A stretch of 36,906 nt of DNA from a virus. Below the pieces are notes generated by a model. It was given only the letters and a program-made list of their open reading frames with translations, did no database searches and had not been told where the DNA came from. This document shows, piece by piece, positions 19,501 through 24,125 of the stretch. Numbering within the stretch: the stretch's first letter is position 1; each line of letters starts with the position of its first letter. A program made the position numbers and the translations under genes. The stretch spans positions 1 to 36,906 of IMG/VR virus record IMGVR_UViG_3300000575_000005; one strand, given 5' to 3'.

Positions 19501-19517
19501 CAGATCTGCCACGATAA
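4578..19517 (+). CDS. Giant tail/baseplate structural protein (4,979 residues)
   Basis: One uninterrupted frame translates into a protein of roughly 550 kDa. The first 160 residues (HLPRYFRTQVNNKFLSSTFD, later EYYAWDPHIDWDKF and REYFWLPNGPDP) and the end (FNRTHYKRL, FIEGERIEYF, RRGTLGTG, NIPYKDET) resemble ends of very large virion proteins that I recall behind gp6 in marine T4-like phages. Between them are several modules: carbohydrate-binding-like W...GD.V...Y.A...W units (near residues 228, 1732, 2218 and 2845), FG-GAP/beta-propeller-like blades (about 2125-2215 and 2917-3120), two blocks of GxGY..AP glycine-rich repeats, and a C-terminal series of GDGS beta modules. No enzyme motif, signal peptide or membrane segment was found. 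By position it could replace T4 gp7 and other outer wedge proteins; that is inference. It may be a spoke or adhesin of the baseplate. Confidence 0.85.
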   Translation: MAFNDDQKEFPLPGGDNDRRRSAQHLPRYFRTQVNNKFLSSTFDQFIQPGQVEKISGFFGQRQAKARQVEDVYVPDVSKSRQDYQLEPAAVIKDDLDNLDFYQDYNDYINQINNLRGSTADHSLLNRQEYYAWDPHIDWDKFTNFREYFWLPNGPDPVPVAGQSIDIQSTYTVTSVDEQTNYAFVFTPDGLTRNPALTLYRGITYRFEIDSPGVPISIRKQRIVARPWQPQIAYRQAETVLFEGEIYIANQNHRSGFDFSQDANKWDRSTDINLAQEADNQSVEQGVIKLTLTPETPDILYYVADNDINASGEIRVFDIQEAAFIDVDKDILGKKTYRTGNGFDLSNGMKIYFQGTTSPQKYQTGNWYVEGVGDSIKLISENDLTVASAFVQDEFVEFDSEGFDRNPYSFSIGFPRNKDYITINRSATDGNLWSKYNRWIHRDVIEKAAEINQTGLFIDQNARATRPIIEFEAGLKLFDFGTKTKSSVDLVDNFTTDVFSIIEGSQGYNIDGIDLSQGMRILFTADTDVLVKNKIYQVEFITFKGQRQISLLEKADTDPLQDETVLCIGGKEFGGKVLYFTGDRWNLAQDKNSVNQPPLFDVFDCDGFSLADPEIYTSTDFEGTPIFSYRQGTGPSDPELGFALSYQNVQNVGDIVFDFNLSRDAVIFCPEGETTKSIGLGTGFLRNYRNRTEFSLENGWTRAVELSSQDVIFQVVARSATPLIDIDVYDNSARLDDLIVKVFVDNVLVFENVDYEIVKGNGDLAQIQFLTPVNRDSVIRIKTRSSAPKNSRGFYEIPHNLERNPNNEDLGKITLGEINDHVSSIVENFQGFRGEFPGRGNLRDAGNLAQFGKRVVQHSAPLAISLYHLTDEDANLVQAMRYAKLEYSKFKRNFIQTATDTAFDGPIDKHFEVVLERVLSNSKNSDPFYFSDMVPFGGAKVSRLTVRSAGERFFSLAEPFSLNSLSNKAVLLYLNGKQLLANKDYEFNDEGFAVLKFDTEVGDEIIIREFETTDANFIPATPTKLGIYPAFEPAIFVDDTYAEPRTVIQGHDGSITLAFGDFRDDLLLELEKRIYNNIKIKYDTQVFDIFDYLPGDNRSTGLSRSQIDNVLSRDFTQWLSLVDSDFTDNSAFNDANPFTYNHSELQSRFDKPLQGHWRSVYKQIFDTDRPHTHPWEMLGFTEKPEWWDEEYGEAPYTSNNLLLWEDLEQGIVREPGKLPETREKFKRPNITAYLPVDENGNLVAPTATNLIKTIRSTRLAADWKFGDHAPVETAWRRSSEYPFALLVALFLNQPNRVISGAFDRSRQFRNPADQLIYAAPNNRLNLRDLVLPNTIDENERKFTSGLVNYIRDWFAAATNREFVSYRNRLTGLDVSIGGKLAGYASKDKLKFILDSRSPLSEGNVFVPDENYQIAFNKSTPTRLLYYSGVIVEREPQGFIIRGYNEEDPVFVWNRPIATEADSVVRIGGVTEPIIQWTPRRTLTKESVVENQNRFFRVTQTHTTTDSFDAGKFAPIAEPAVRGGREARLRTRFRTQTEELAYNSVFKSIQEVVDFLLGYGHYLESQGFVFDHFDSDSRQVANWTTSAKEFLFWTTQNWAQGSVISLSPGAFKITLETDFESVDSVFDSLYGYGILKVDGSRLEPEFVSISREDVGKFEIRPKITADGIYGLRIPLVQKEHVVLFDDRTSFNDVIYDKAAGYRQERISVLGYRTTDWDGSINIPGFILDQVDIKDWEQWRDYDIGDVVRHKEFFYAADTRVVGSAEFQEESWAKLPERPESRLLPNFDYRSAQFADFYDLDSDNFDAEQQRFAQHLIGYQNRDYLANIINDDVSQYKFYQGFIREKGTQNAFTKLFDALSADDKESVEFFEEWAIKSAQYGASEGFEEVEYPLDETRFRRSPQPVRLVSRRDPEATDLVYEIIPSEVGIQPREYNHRPFPETQVPESFVKESGYVNPDDVDFVVDSYRDIIGIDINDLSFGDHIWVGNDKETWQVYTNVRANTGIVVSEIVEAGIFVELTDTKTDFEVGEIIAVYDIGAPSGIYEIVRIENNRLILLGDIIEPPELGPVNGTISRFVKTRFTSIDNAQSIVTDIDNGVNRLWLDQTDKSVPKVIDRQKQFSISDTLFNLGLDEDQNYGTAISTNSRNTVLAIGSPDDESGKVYVYTRSTENNPFELSQVIEPTDDLSATPERFGASVAVSDTGRFIAIGSPSASNVKTQFKEDYQTDLEYSQGDIVDFEDNLWRANTDILPETNSVEFQSFESVPQVLVDLGLDFENAPSFDTIITGKFPFTNVETDHILVKAPIEQYDGSEPGYSLKFKWNDVSYAYQDQTDLSPVEPFGGDIPSIDTGFITNNLHVISEKIDSVLFVEAATNIPSVGQIVESNTATGEVAFVYNELAVATIYIKNQNGDFTASGSLTTEIGEFVGEYETVAGRETAVGADEVWQGLWKIDLGFNINVDQINSDEGRGLVYLDVIPTGETDPEKFYFNILDFASKAFSSFDTRNSEIVTLSYFGNPGPQGVVGEFLSDLYAVRSPLELTDNLSVGDEIEFFYNPLRDFETDSFVDPELIGLSLEDLNQTQTVQDIWDGYIDFDITRNLGGVPLEPKVGITVQDVTNLGTAEVVFYQRFDTVSGRIYVKNVQGTWATGADFGENREIQFLADGSGDPVYDPAAGFRVFGQIQSRSLGFEPDGIGQMLVFTKNIQISLEDKEQDRIIDGEYWFYETDIVQGRPRPANIPAPENADWQQVYNVPAGLAGEASTLQSEGYYTILQRSGTYRWTRINDYIVPQRDNNQFLGSDVQFSAFNDFTRLHVHASGNATQNNFGKIYTIKNGTENTQEFAWDLGKDKRYQGEFSITRNYVEGDVVFKDGELLEAQTNIVAGIFEPEEWQSLTTPIDYTGFIPNDIGLVLDNTTVIDAQGLTEFAIDFDVDNRGEVLVTSARFNNNTTKVFVYRNLNGLYVKTQTIEQPDQNENYGISISINGDGRFIAVGSPDFDGTEINQGKVFVYKQVDGEFELHQTLFGPDRKRNEQFGIRVSFSDDFLAVTSRNGGSRIETSFDNGETVFDSARTKFVDVTPNTGVVRIFELFDDSLLFGETIDLDEEGVRFFGRNLYANKNHVYVGLPMLSLDSGNQGLLVDYAKERDSKLWSTLRTVKPTVDVSKIKQAVIYDRTTQQLIDNLDYIDPLQGKIAGVAEQEISYKTPYDPAVYTIGEDVEVNATRSWGKDQVGEIWWDLSTAKFRNPYVGGTLFATNNWNTLFSDFNTIDVYEWVESNLTPNQWDTISETADGFSRGITGQSKQGNSAYVEKTIFDKTTRSFATRRYFWVRNKQTVPNIPDRNISALAISELIRDPAGAGYRFVALISATEFAIFNSNRLIRDQDVAVKFQYWTIQDQSINIHNEYQILTDGLSSSRPKTDVERKWFDSLVGFDEQRRAVPARELTEQEKYGVLNSPRQSWFVNRIEALKQTVERINRVFARSPVADERNISRLREQENPPRFALGLYDRTVESRLDLDFVGVARARTAILEPVIEDGRLTRVDIQDSGRGYLVAPSTEIVGTGTGAQISVDINNRGEIVDVSVEKQGRLYTQDTSITVRPFSVLVQADEAIGGRWAIFERDAQAGEWIRSASQGFNVNLYWNFVDWYAEGFSEFTNIDFVVDFSFELRQINDRLGDIVKVQNMSDGGWTLLEKINDEQTDNFVINYRTVARQDGTIQLKSSIYDAQENLAGFDITNFDLVKFDGLPSRETRIILEALRDDIFTSDLAVEYNRLFFANLRYVFSEQNFVDWAFKTSFIKAQHNVGELDQRVTFQNDNLPNFEDYAREVKPYSTNIREYLSNYNRLEPADTQITDFDLPAKFDSTTNRIEAFDTVVRDNQISVLNNVIEDSPELDWQNAAGFEIVEILVSDAGSGYTSAPVINIIGGGGSGAKAVASVGAGGTISSIKITQSGQGYLSAPSVQINGSIRDGGLPAKAVARIGNSPVRSMHTVVKFDRTSGEFEFATLNTVQEFAGSGSRLVFDLEWPVDLRTNKTIVRINGVESLVGSYTLQNKQDTRKGYTRTQGVIEFITPPPEGAQVVVEYHKDTRLLNAQDRAKFLQGVDTPSQLAQLMDGVDYGGVEVTSFGFEGTTGWDTAGWIDQAYDNFDQNFEDEIIQLDGSTIEIELSKPLDVDVVYNIYRVARDSFGNVVSNTRMDDPNFGTAEQTNPDATTESIIGDGSTTTIFLDELDIPTVPLTPEEQTVIIIVRKITSDGSFIPDPEAFDTVLKGGSFDKLTATGLESADITVDGDGFVTPTTSKGPEEVVPGQVLDTLDLKVFERPDTGASNITSVNYRGDGSRTVFDVGSDIVNKNAVFVKVDNDILSSDDYFINVSAKTIILDQPLLQDSILNIVNLGFSGKNIFDIDTFIADGETGQFLTRARWQDDLQAVVTVNGETVPFVLEESDSGFEIQGNVVVTVPDMPQVGHQVAIMILEEGPISDNFSTVNIDKFIGDGSTDQFVLENNIFAQQPALVHVLVQVGNRILSAGFNQVFDVDERREYQLDLTQVPEGTVSSQQLEVYLNGSRIEFLQQWKFIGSSGLDDIDDASTIVLEPGVGSPSDELRVYVISDAEYRFGEFDENGNFVPSRGEDSTLPIIHLDNAPEAGEEVTVYSFSNHNSQRIERQNKDVIERTALTPETADYFDFRQLQNGLIKLKKPAAGTAWVWAIVNGELQSPNIDYTLVGNRSFVKFDRTFGEQDTVEIFHFSAAPVQNAFGWRQFKDIFNRTHYKRLRDTQVIDEDLHFYDTEIKLEDASSLPDPVPQSNVPGVLFIEGERIEYFRKDGNVLKQLRRGTLGTGIKSVYLAGTVVMEQGATNNIPYKDETETQQFTSDGTSVVSELGFTLDENVDPTDQVEVFGAGRRLKKDQISVFDRDLALDSPEGDFVQDPEFTIQDGNLFVTEPLPENTNITVVRKLGTVWQESGKPLRESETNIAEFLRSQTTDLPR
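5256..5384 (+). other. Carbohydrate-binding (CBM5/12-like) module 1 in the giant protein
   Basis: Residues about 227-269 read W-P-Q-x-A-Y, then V-L-F-E-G-E-I-Y-I-A, then a spacer with F and a closing W (W228, W266). This is the order of aromatic residues in small chitin-binding-like CBM5/12 folds. Assignment is by pattern only. Confidence 0.4.
9771..9899 (+). other. Carbohydrate-binding (CBM5/12-like) module 2 in the giant protein
   Basis: Residues about 1732-1774 contain WEQWRDYDIGDVVRHKEFFY followed by A, a G-containing spacer, F and W-A-K-L. It is the best match of the four to the pattern W..Y..GD.V....Y.A....G..F....W..L. Function (glycan contact) is inferred. Confidence 0.45.
10950..11220 (+). 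repeat. FG-GAP / beta-propeller-like blades, first set, in the giant protein
   Basis: Two to three repeats of the type Y/FG..ISxxxxxxVLAIGSP....G.VYVY, including RFGASVAVSDTGRFIAIGSP. This FG-GAP-like pattern marks integrin-type propeller blades. About 90 residues are covered, which is too few for a closed propeller alone. Confidence 0.55.
11229..11345 (+). other. Degenerate CBM5/12-like module 3 in the giant protein
   Basis: Residues about 2218-2256: YQTDLEYSQGDIVDFEDNLW then R-A-N-T. It keeps the GD.V and the aromatic strand but lacks the closing tryptophan. It directly follows the first set of propeller-like blades. Confidence 0.3.
13110..13245 (+). other. CBM5/12-like module 4 in the giant protein
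   Basis: Residues about 2845-2889: YQGEFSITRNYVEGDVVFKD then L-E-A-Q-T, a G-containing spacer, F and E-W-Q-S-L. It keeps GD.V, the spacer and the closing W. It directly precedes the second set of propeller-like blades. Confidence 0.35.
13326..13960 (+). repeat. FG-GAP / beta-propeller-like blades, second set, in the giant protein
   Basis: About four further blades: FAIDFDVDNRGEVLVTSARF, then YGISISINGDGRFIAVGSPD with KVFVYKQVDG, then QFGIRVSFSDDFLAV, then FFGRNLYANKNHVYVGLPM. They carry the same phrase structure as the set near 10950-11220. Confidence 0.55.
15130..15360 (+). repeat. Glycine-rich GxGY repeats, block 1, in the giant protein
   Basis: Residues about 3518-3594: VDIQDSGRGYLVAPSTEIVG followed by G-T-G-A-Q and a second half-repeat VDVSVEKQGRLYTQDTSITV. 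The pattern V.I...G.GY..AP...I.G.G.GA is a known phage/bacterial extracellular repeat type of unknown role. Confidence 0.5.
16260..16502 (+). repeat. Glycine-rich GxGY repeats, block 2, in the giant protein
   Basis: Residues about 3895-3975: ILVSDAGSGYTSAPVINIIG, a GGGGSGA linker, then ISSIKITQSGQGYLSAPSVQ and a third GGLPAKAVA segment. It is a clearer copy of the block near 15130-15360. Confidence 0.55.
16590..18270 (+). repeat. Series of GDGS beta-sandwich-like modules in the giant protein
   Basis: Modules start with (G/A)DG(S/E) followed by a hydrophobic strand: GSGSRLVFDL (near 16596), GDGSTTTIFL (17208), GDGSRTVFDV (17562), ADGETGQFLT (17787), GDGSTDQFVL (18036). Within each, V.VNG or similar and a strand ending in hydrophobic-V-x-hydrophobic follow. 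A related SDGTSVVSEL occurs near 19166. Spacing is irregular, about 75-120 residues for neighbouring units. Confidence 0.45.
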
Positions 19518-19520
19518 ATA
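19513..19520 (+). promoter_or_regulatory. T4-type late promoter overlapping the giant gene's stop codon
   Basis: GATAAATA matches seven of eight consensus bases; its TAA is the stop codon of the giant gene (19515-19517). It lies 18 bases before the ATG at 19539, with AGGA at 19527-19530 as ribosome binding site. Confidence 0.65.
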
Positions 19521-19538
19521 TACTATAGGAACAAACAT

Positions 19539-20153
19539 ATGAGTAACAGTTTTAACGATAAAAACGGCGTACATGTACAAGGGCATATCAAAATACATGA
19601 TCCTTCTACAGGGGAAACATTTGTAGATAAACGCAATGCAATACATTTTGAAAACATTTCAATATCTCTTGCAGAAAGTCTTGCAAATCAGGGCACTGGG
19701 TGGATTTCGGAGATGGTGTTTGGCAACGGCGGAACCACAATAGACCCAACAGGAATTATTACCTATCTCACACCAAATTCCACAGGTCTTAATGCTGGTT
19801 TATACAATGAAACATTTTCCAAAATAGTAGATGATAGATCTGTTAATAACACAGATCCTTTAAGGAATCGCATAGAAACAAGGCACACTAGCGGCACAAA
19901 TTTTACAGACGTATTGATTACCTGTTTGCTTGATTTTGGAGAGCCAGAAGGGCAACAAGCCTTTGATGCAGCAACAGACACTAATCAACAGTTTGTGTTT
20001 GACGAGCTAGGGCTAAGAGCTTTCTCTGCAGACGGCAACGGCAGGTTGCTTACTCATGTTATATTCCATCCTGTACAAAAAAGTCTCAACAGACTTATAC
20101 AAATTGATTATACAGTTAGAGTGCAGTCTCTGTCAGGATTTAATGAGGTTTAA
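19539..20153 (+). CDS. Conserved T4-like virion structural protein
   Basis: 204 residues. The opening VQGHIKIHDPSTGETFVDKR and the close LLTHVIFHPVQKSLNRLIQI-DYTVR resemble a highly conserved protein of marine T4-like phages that I recall between the baseplate and fibre genes, usually annotated only as structural or hypothetical. No enzyme motif, signal peptide or membrane segment is visible; the sequence looks like a compact mixed fold with many beta strands. It has its own late promoter and AGGA site, and ends 2 bases before the first fibre gene. A role as an adaptor between baseplate and fibres is plausible from position only. Confidence 0.7.
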   Translation: MSNSFNDKNGVHVQGHIKIHDPSTGETFVDKRNAIHFENISISLAESLANQGTGWISEMVFGNGGTTIDPTGIITYLTPNSTGLNAGLYNETFSKIVDDRSVNNTDPLRNRIETRHTSGTNFTDVLITCLLDFGEPEGQQAFDAATDTNQQFVFDELGLRAFSADGNGRLLTHVIFHPVQKSLNRLIQIDYTVRVQSLSGFNEV

Positions 20154-20155
20154 AA

Positions 20156-22216
20156 ATGGCGTATCAAATTCCATACACAGACGAAGCTAACAATGGCACA
20201 CTGACAGTAGTAGACGGAACACTAAACGAAGAAACTACATTAAAAATTCCAGGCAGGAATTTCACAGGATACGGTCAAGCGATTGCTGAAAATTTTTTGC
20301 ACCTACTGGAAAATTTTTCAAATTCAATTGAACCTCCAAGGCCCACAGAAGGTCAGTTGTGGTACGATACTACCCCTGGAGTGGACCAGCTAAAAGTATA
20401 CAACGGTGCTAACTGGGTTCCTGCAGGCAATGTAAATAGAGCAGCAAATGCACCAGATGTTGCTCTTGCCCAAACAGGTGATCTTTGGGTGGACACAGAA
20501 AATCAACAATTATATTTAAATTCCGGTTCTGCTTGGGTATTAGTAGGCCCAACATTTTCTGAAGGGCTGTCTACAGGAGCATTCCCCCTTACAGTAACAG
20601 GCACAGACAATGTGTCATACACAGTAATACTTGTAGAAGTACAAGCTCAACCTCTTGCAATTATTTCTACTCAAGAATTTACTCCTAAATCTGCAATTGC
20701 AGGCTTTAATATTATACGCCCTGGTATTAACATATCTAACAGAGACATCTCGGGAGACGGCGCCGCAAGATTTATTGGCACTTCAGAAAAAGCAGAAAGT
20801 TTACTTGTAGGCACAGAAACTGTTGCAGCAGGCAATTTTCTACGAGGTGATACTACTTCTAACACTGATTTTCCTTTAAATGTGCGAAACAACACAGGTA
20901 TAAGACTAGGAACAGATGCAGCCCTAAGCATAGGTATTGAAGGCCAAGCAGGTATAATTCAGCATCAGATCGAAGGCTCTAACATTGATGTTAGAGTAAG
21001 AAGTCAAGGCACAAGTAGAACTGTACTCAGAGTAGACAGTGCTAGACGATTAGGCATTAATAACGAAGCACCGGACGAAGCACTTGATGTTGTAGGTAAC
21101 ATCAAAACAGATGCTAACCTTTTTGTAGATGGAAATACGCAAAGTGTCAATACTAATTCGGGAAGTATTGTAACAAAAGGCGGAGTAGGCATTGCCAAAG
21201 ATCTAAATGTAGGCGGAAATTCTAAATTTGCAAATTTGACAACCCTGGGAAATGCAATACCCGACGGAAATAATACTAGAAATTTCGGATCGCCCACTGC
21301 AAGATGGCAAACTGTTCATGCTACAAGTTTTATAGGCAATTTAACTGGAAATGTTAATGGTACGGTATCTGGCACAGCAGGTTCTGCAGAAAGACTTGCC
21401 AGTGCGTCTACATTTAGAATAACAGGTGATGTGTCTTCACAGGACATTATATTTGATGGACAGACTGACGGTGCCTTAAAAGTATTCAATACAGAAATAT
21501 CAAACGATTTTATTGCGGACAAGGACGAAGTGTTTTCGTCTAGATCAGATGACGAAATAATAATCAATCGCCAAAGCGGAGACACTGGTCTATTTAAAAT
21601 TAACCGCAACAATCTTTTAAGAGCAGTTCCTACAAATCCCCCAGGAGTAATTTTACCTTACGGAGGCGTTGCTGCACCCGCGGGCTGGTTACTTTGCGAC
21701 GGTTCAGAATACCTAGTTGCTGATTTCAGTGTGCTATTCGAGGCAATAGGATACCAGTTTGCGTCAAGACTGTCTTTTTCTACACAAGATCCTGCAAGAA
21801 CACTGGAAGACCTTGGTTTGTTTAGGGTGCCAGATCTTAGAGGAAGAATTCCAATGGGTCTAGACAACATGGGAGGAAACTCTGCAGGAAGAATAAGCGA
21901 AGGTGCAGCAGATCAAGTAGGATTATCTAGTGGCTCAGAAACTACCAACATCAACCTGGAAAATCTTCCAGAACACGAGCACGATCTTAGAGGATCCAAC
22001 GGTGACCAGTTTTATGCTATCAGAGACGTGTCGGGTGCACCGGGCGATCCAGATGGCATACAGTTTGATGCTCCTAGTGAGCTCGACAATGCACAAGCAC
22101 TACCCAAGAGCGGCGGCATACTCAGAGACATAAGCGTTCAAATAGGTCAGCCTTTAGGAGTGCTAAATCCGTTTACTGCTATGAATTACATAATCTTTAC
22201 AGGTAGAACAACATGA
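20156..22216 (+). CDS. Tail fibre protein 1, with C-terminal phage tail collar domain
   Basis: 686 residues; GAGG at 20145-20148 sits 7 bases before the ATG. The N-terminal 130 residues (GRNFTGYGQAIAENFLHLLE, GQLWYDT, then GDLWVDTENQQLYL and LVGP) are shared with the next two genes and probably anchor the trimeric fibre to the baseplate. The middle is a beta-rich shaft with Gly/Asn repeats such as IGNLTGNVNGTVSGTAGSAE. The C-terminus from about residue 500 is a tail collar domain: PPGVILPYGGVAAPAGWLLC-DGS, FRVPDLRGRIPMGLDNMGG, then NLPEHEHD. Collar domains form the receptor-binding or collar part of fibres such as T4 gp12. The stop overlaps the next ATG by 4 bases. Confidence 0.88.
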   Translation: MAYQIPYTDEANNGTLTVVDGTLNEETTLKIPGRNFTGYGQAIAENFLHLLENFSNSIEPPRPTEGQLWYDTTPGVDQLKVYNGANWVPAGNVNRAANAPDVALAQTGDLWVDTENQQLYLNSGSAWVLVGPTFSEGLSTGAFPLTVTGTDNVSYTVILVEVQAQPLAIISTQEFTPKSAIAGFNIIRPGINISNRDISGDGAARFIGTSEKAESLLVGTETVAAGNFLRGDTTSNTDFPLNVRNNTGIRLGTDAALSIGIEGQAGIIQHQIEGSNIDVRVRSQGTSRTVLRVDSARRLGINNEAPDEALDVVGNIKTDANLFVDGNTQSVNTNSGSIVTKGGVGIAKDLNVGGNSKFANLTTLGNAIPDGNNTRNFGSPTARWQTVHATSFIGNLTGNVNGTVSGTAGSAERLASASTFRITGDVSSQDIIFDGQTDGALKVFNTEISNDFIADKDEVFSSRSDDEIIINRQSGDTGLFKINRNNLLRAVPTNPPGVILPYGGVAAPAGWLLCDGSEYLVADFSVLFEAIGYQFASRLSFSTQDPARTLEDLGLFRVPDLRGRIPMGLDNMGGNSAGRISEGAADQVGLSSGSETTNINLENLPEHEHDLRGSNGDQFYAIRDVSGAPGDPDGIQFDAPSELDNAQALPKSGGILRDISVQIGQPLGVLNPFTAMNYIIFTGRTT

Positions 22217-24087
22217 GTTATAGAATAAACAAAACCAATGGCGAATTGTTAGTAGAGTTAGCCGATGGCACTATAGATACCAGTTCGTCAGATATTACTC
22301 TTGTTGGCAGGAACTTTAGAGGTTTCGGCGAACTATTCAATGAAAATTTTGTAAAACTAGCAGAAAATTTTGCCAGCACTCGCAGCCCAGACAATCCTCT
22401 CCAGGGACAACTCTGGTATGACACAAATCAAGAAAGATTAAAATTATACAATGGTGTAGAATTTAGGCCTGCAAGCGGAGCAGTAGTTAGTCCCACTCAA
22501 CCTCTTTTAATAGAAGGTGATATTTGGATAGATAATCGTAACAAACAGTTGTATTTCTTTGATGGAAATCCCGGCAACCAACCTACTCTAGTGGGCCCAG
22601 TATTTACGCAGCAACAAGGCACATCTGGAATACAAGTACGGTCTGTTCTTGACGCAAACGGCAAGGAACAGGTTATTGTAAAATTCTTTGTAGGCAATGA
22701 CTTGATATATGTGCTTGCAAAAGAGACCTTTAGACTTGCCGGCAGAAACAGAATAGAGCAATATCCTACAGACCCCGACGATCAAGTTGTGCCACCGAGG
22801 CAATTGCTTAAACAGGGATTAAACACAGTTGATCCAGGTTTCCAATTTCGAGGCAACGCAGAAACAGCCAATGCTCTTGTAGATTCACAAGGAAACATAA
22901 GGACTGGCTCTAACTTTTTGCCGGCAGACGCAAATGGTACTACAATAGGAACACTTACAGTTCTTAATAGTGGCGGAATTTCAACAGGGATTGACAACAC
23001 TGTTTTTACAAGACTGAGAAATGTAGGCACCAGAACAGTACTAGAAGCTAGACAAAGCCAAACCGACATGGTGCTTCGTACAAGGCAAGGAAACACGTCA
23101 ATCGATTCTGTGTTTATCAAAGGAACCAACAGTAATGTAGGAATAAACACAGCCCAGCCTACAGAAATGCTTGATGTTAACGGAAACTTGCGAGTAAGAC
23201 AGAATGCTGTAATTGATGGAAATTTAACAATTAACGGTGATACTACTTTTATCAATGCAGAAACAGTAAGAATACTCGACAAGAACATAGAATTAGGATT
23301 GTTAGGTGATGAAACACTAGGCGACGACAACGATGTAGATGAAGCAGGGCTCATAATTAGGTCAAGCGACGGTGATAAAACATGGTTGTGGGATAAAGAC
23401 AATAATGCTCTTACGTCAAATGTAAATATTGATCTAGAACAAGGCAACGAGTATTTTATAAACGGTCAGTCCGTGTTATCTAGAACAGAATTGGGATCCA
23501 CAGTCACAACAGCAAGTGGATTAACTAGCATTGGTACCTTGACTTCTCTTTCTGTAGACAATTTGTCTCTTGATGCAAATACAATTTCGTCTATAACAGG
23601 TGATATTGTATTGAATCCGGCAAATAATACGCTAAACCTATCAAACAGTGAAATTATAGGATTAAATGAACCATCGACTTCGTCTTCTGCAGCTACCAAA
23701 AACTATGTGGACACTGTTAATAGATCGTCTAATGTTGCATTAAGCTTAGACGTTACAGGTCTAGATAGCCCCACTACAGCTAATCCTTATGTATCAGTAC
23801 AACAGATCCTTGAGACAATTTCTCCTGCTAGCGAAAAAGAAAACGGTGTGTTAGCTAGAATAAACGTTGTTGATTATAATAATGCAGAAGTATCGGGAAT
23901 AGATGTTGCAGATACAGCTGATAAGAGTTTTGTAAGTGTGCTATCTGACGATGGAACAAGTTCTGAATCAGTGCTGCAAGATATTGCATTCTCTGATGCC
24001 CAAGGAAATGTAAATCTAACACCTAATCGACAGACTATGATATTCGAAGTAGTAGACAATGCCTGGGTCTGGGTTACTACAAATTAG
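22213..24087 (+). CDS. Tail fibre protein 2 (shared N-terminal domain)
   Basis: 624 residues, starting in an ATGA overlap with fibre 1. The N-terminal domain repeats that of its neighbours: GRNFRGFGELFNENFVKLAE, GQLWYDTNQERLKLYNG, GDIWIDNRNKQLYFFDG, LVGP. The middle has shaft-like phrases (NVGINTAQPTEMLDVNGNLR, VIDGNLTINGDTTFINAETV) that resemble the NxGIxTxxPxxxLDVxGN repeats found in many fibres and before intramolecular chaperone domains. Unlike fibre 1 there is no collar domain; the end is a Ser/Asp/Val-rich stretch closing with VVDNAWVWVTTN. It contains SAATKNYVDT near residue 500, a phrase common in phage fibre knobs. Which fibre is distal cannot be decided from sequence. Confidence 0.85.
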   Translation: MSYRINKTNGELLVELADGTIDTSSSDITLVGRNFRGFGELFNENFVKLAENFASTRSPDNPLQGQLWYDTNQERLKLYNGVEFRPASGAVVSPTQPLLIEGDIWIDNRNKQLYFFDGNPGNQPTLVGPVFTQQQGTSGIQVRSVLDANGKEQVIVKFFVGNDLIYVLAKETFRLAGRNRIEQYPTDPDDQVVPPRQLLKQGLNTVDPGFQFRGNAETANALVDSQGNIRTGSNFLPADANGTTIGTLTVLNSGGISTGIDNTVFTRLRNVGTRTVLEARQSQTDMVLRTRQGNTSIDSVFIKGTNSNVGINTAQPTEMLDVNGNLRVRQNAVIDGNLTINGDTTFINAETVRILDKNIELGLLGDETLGDDNDVDEAGLIIRSSDGDKTWLWDKDNNALTSNVNIDLEQGNEYFINGQSVLSRTELGSTVTTASGLTSIGTLTSLSVDNLSLDANTISSITGDIVLNPANNTLNLSNSEIIGLNEPSTSSSAATKNYVDTVNRSSNVALSLDVTGLDSPTTANPYVSVQQILETISPASEKENGVLARINVVDYNNAEVSGIDVADTADKSFVSVLSDDGTSSESVLQDIAFSDAQGNVNLTPNRQTMIFEVVDNAWVWVTTN

Positions 24088-24094
24088 ATTTTAG

Positions 24095-24102
24095 CATAAA
24101 TA
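24095..24102 (+). promoter_or_regulatory. T4-type late promoter before fibre gene 3
   Basis: CATAAATA matches seven of eight consensus bases and lies 23 bases before the ATG at 24126, in the 38-base gap after fibre 2. Confidence 0.65.
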
Positions 24103-24125
24103 CTCTATATAACGGGATTGAGTAG

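Noticed and set aside
22782-23447. Minus-strand open frame of 221 codons inside fibre gene 2
   Set aside because: Antisense to a clear fibre coding region, Ser/Pro/Leu-rich without recognisable domain.
22213-24087. Intramolecular chaperone (S74 peptidase) domain at the end of fibre 2
   Set aside because: Shaft phrases often seen before S74 domains are present, but the C-terminus lacks the Ser/Lys catalytic layout and helical tail of that family.
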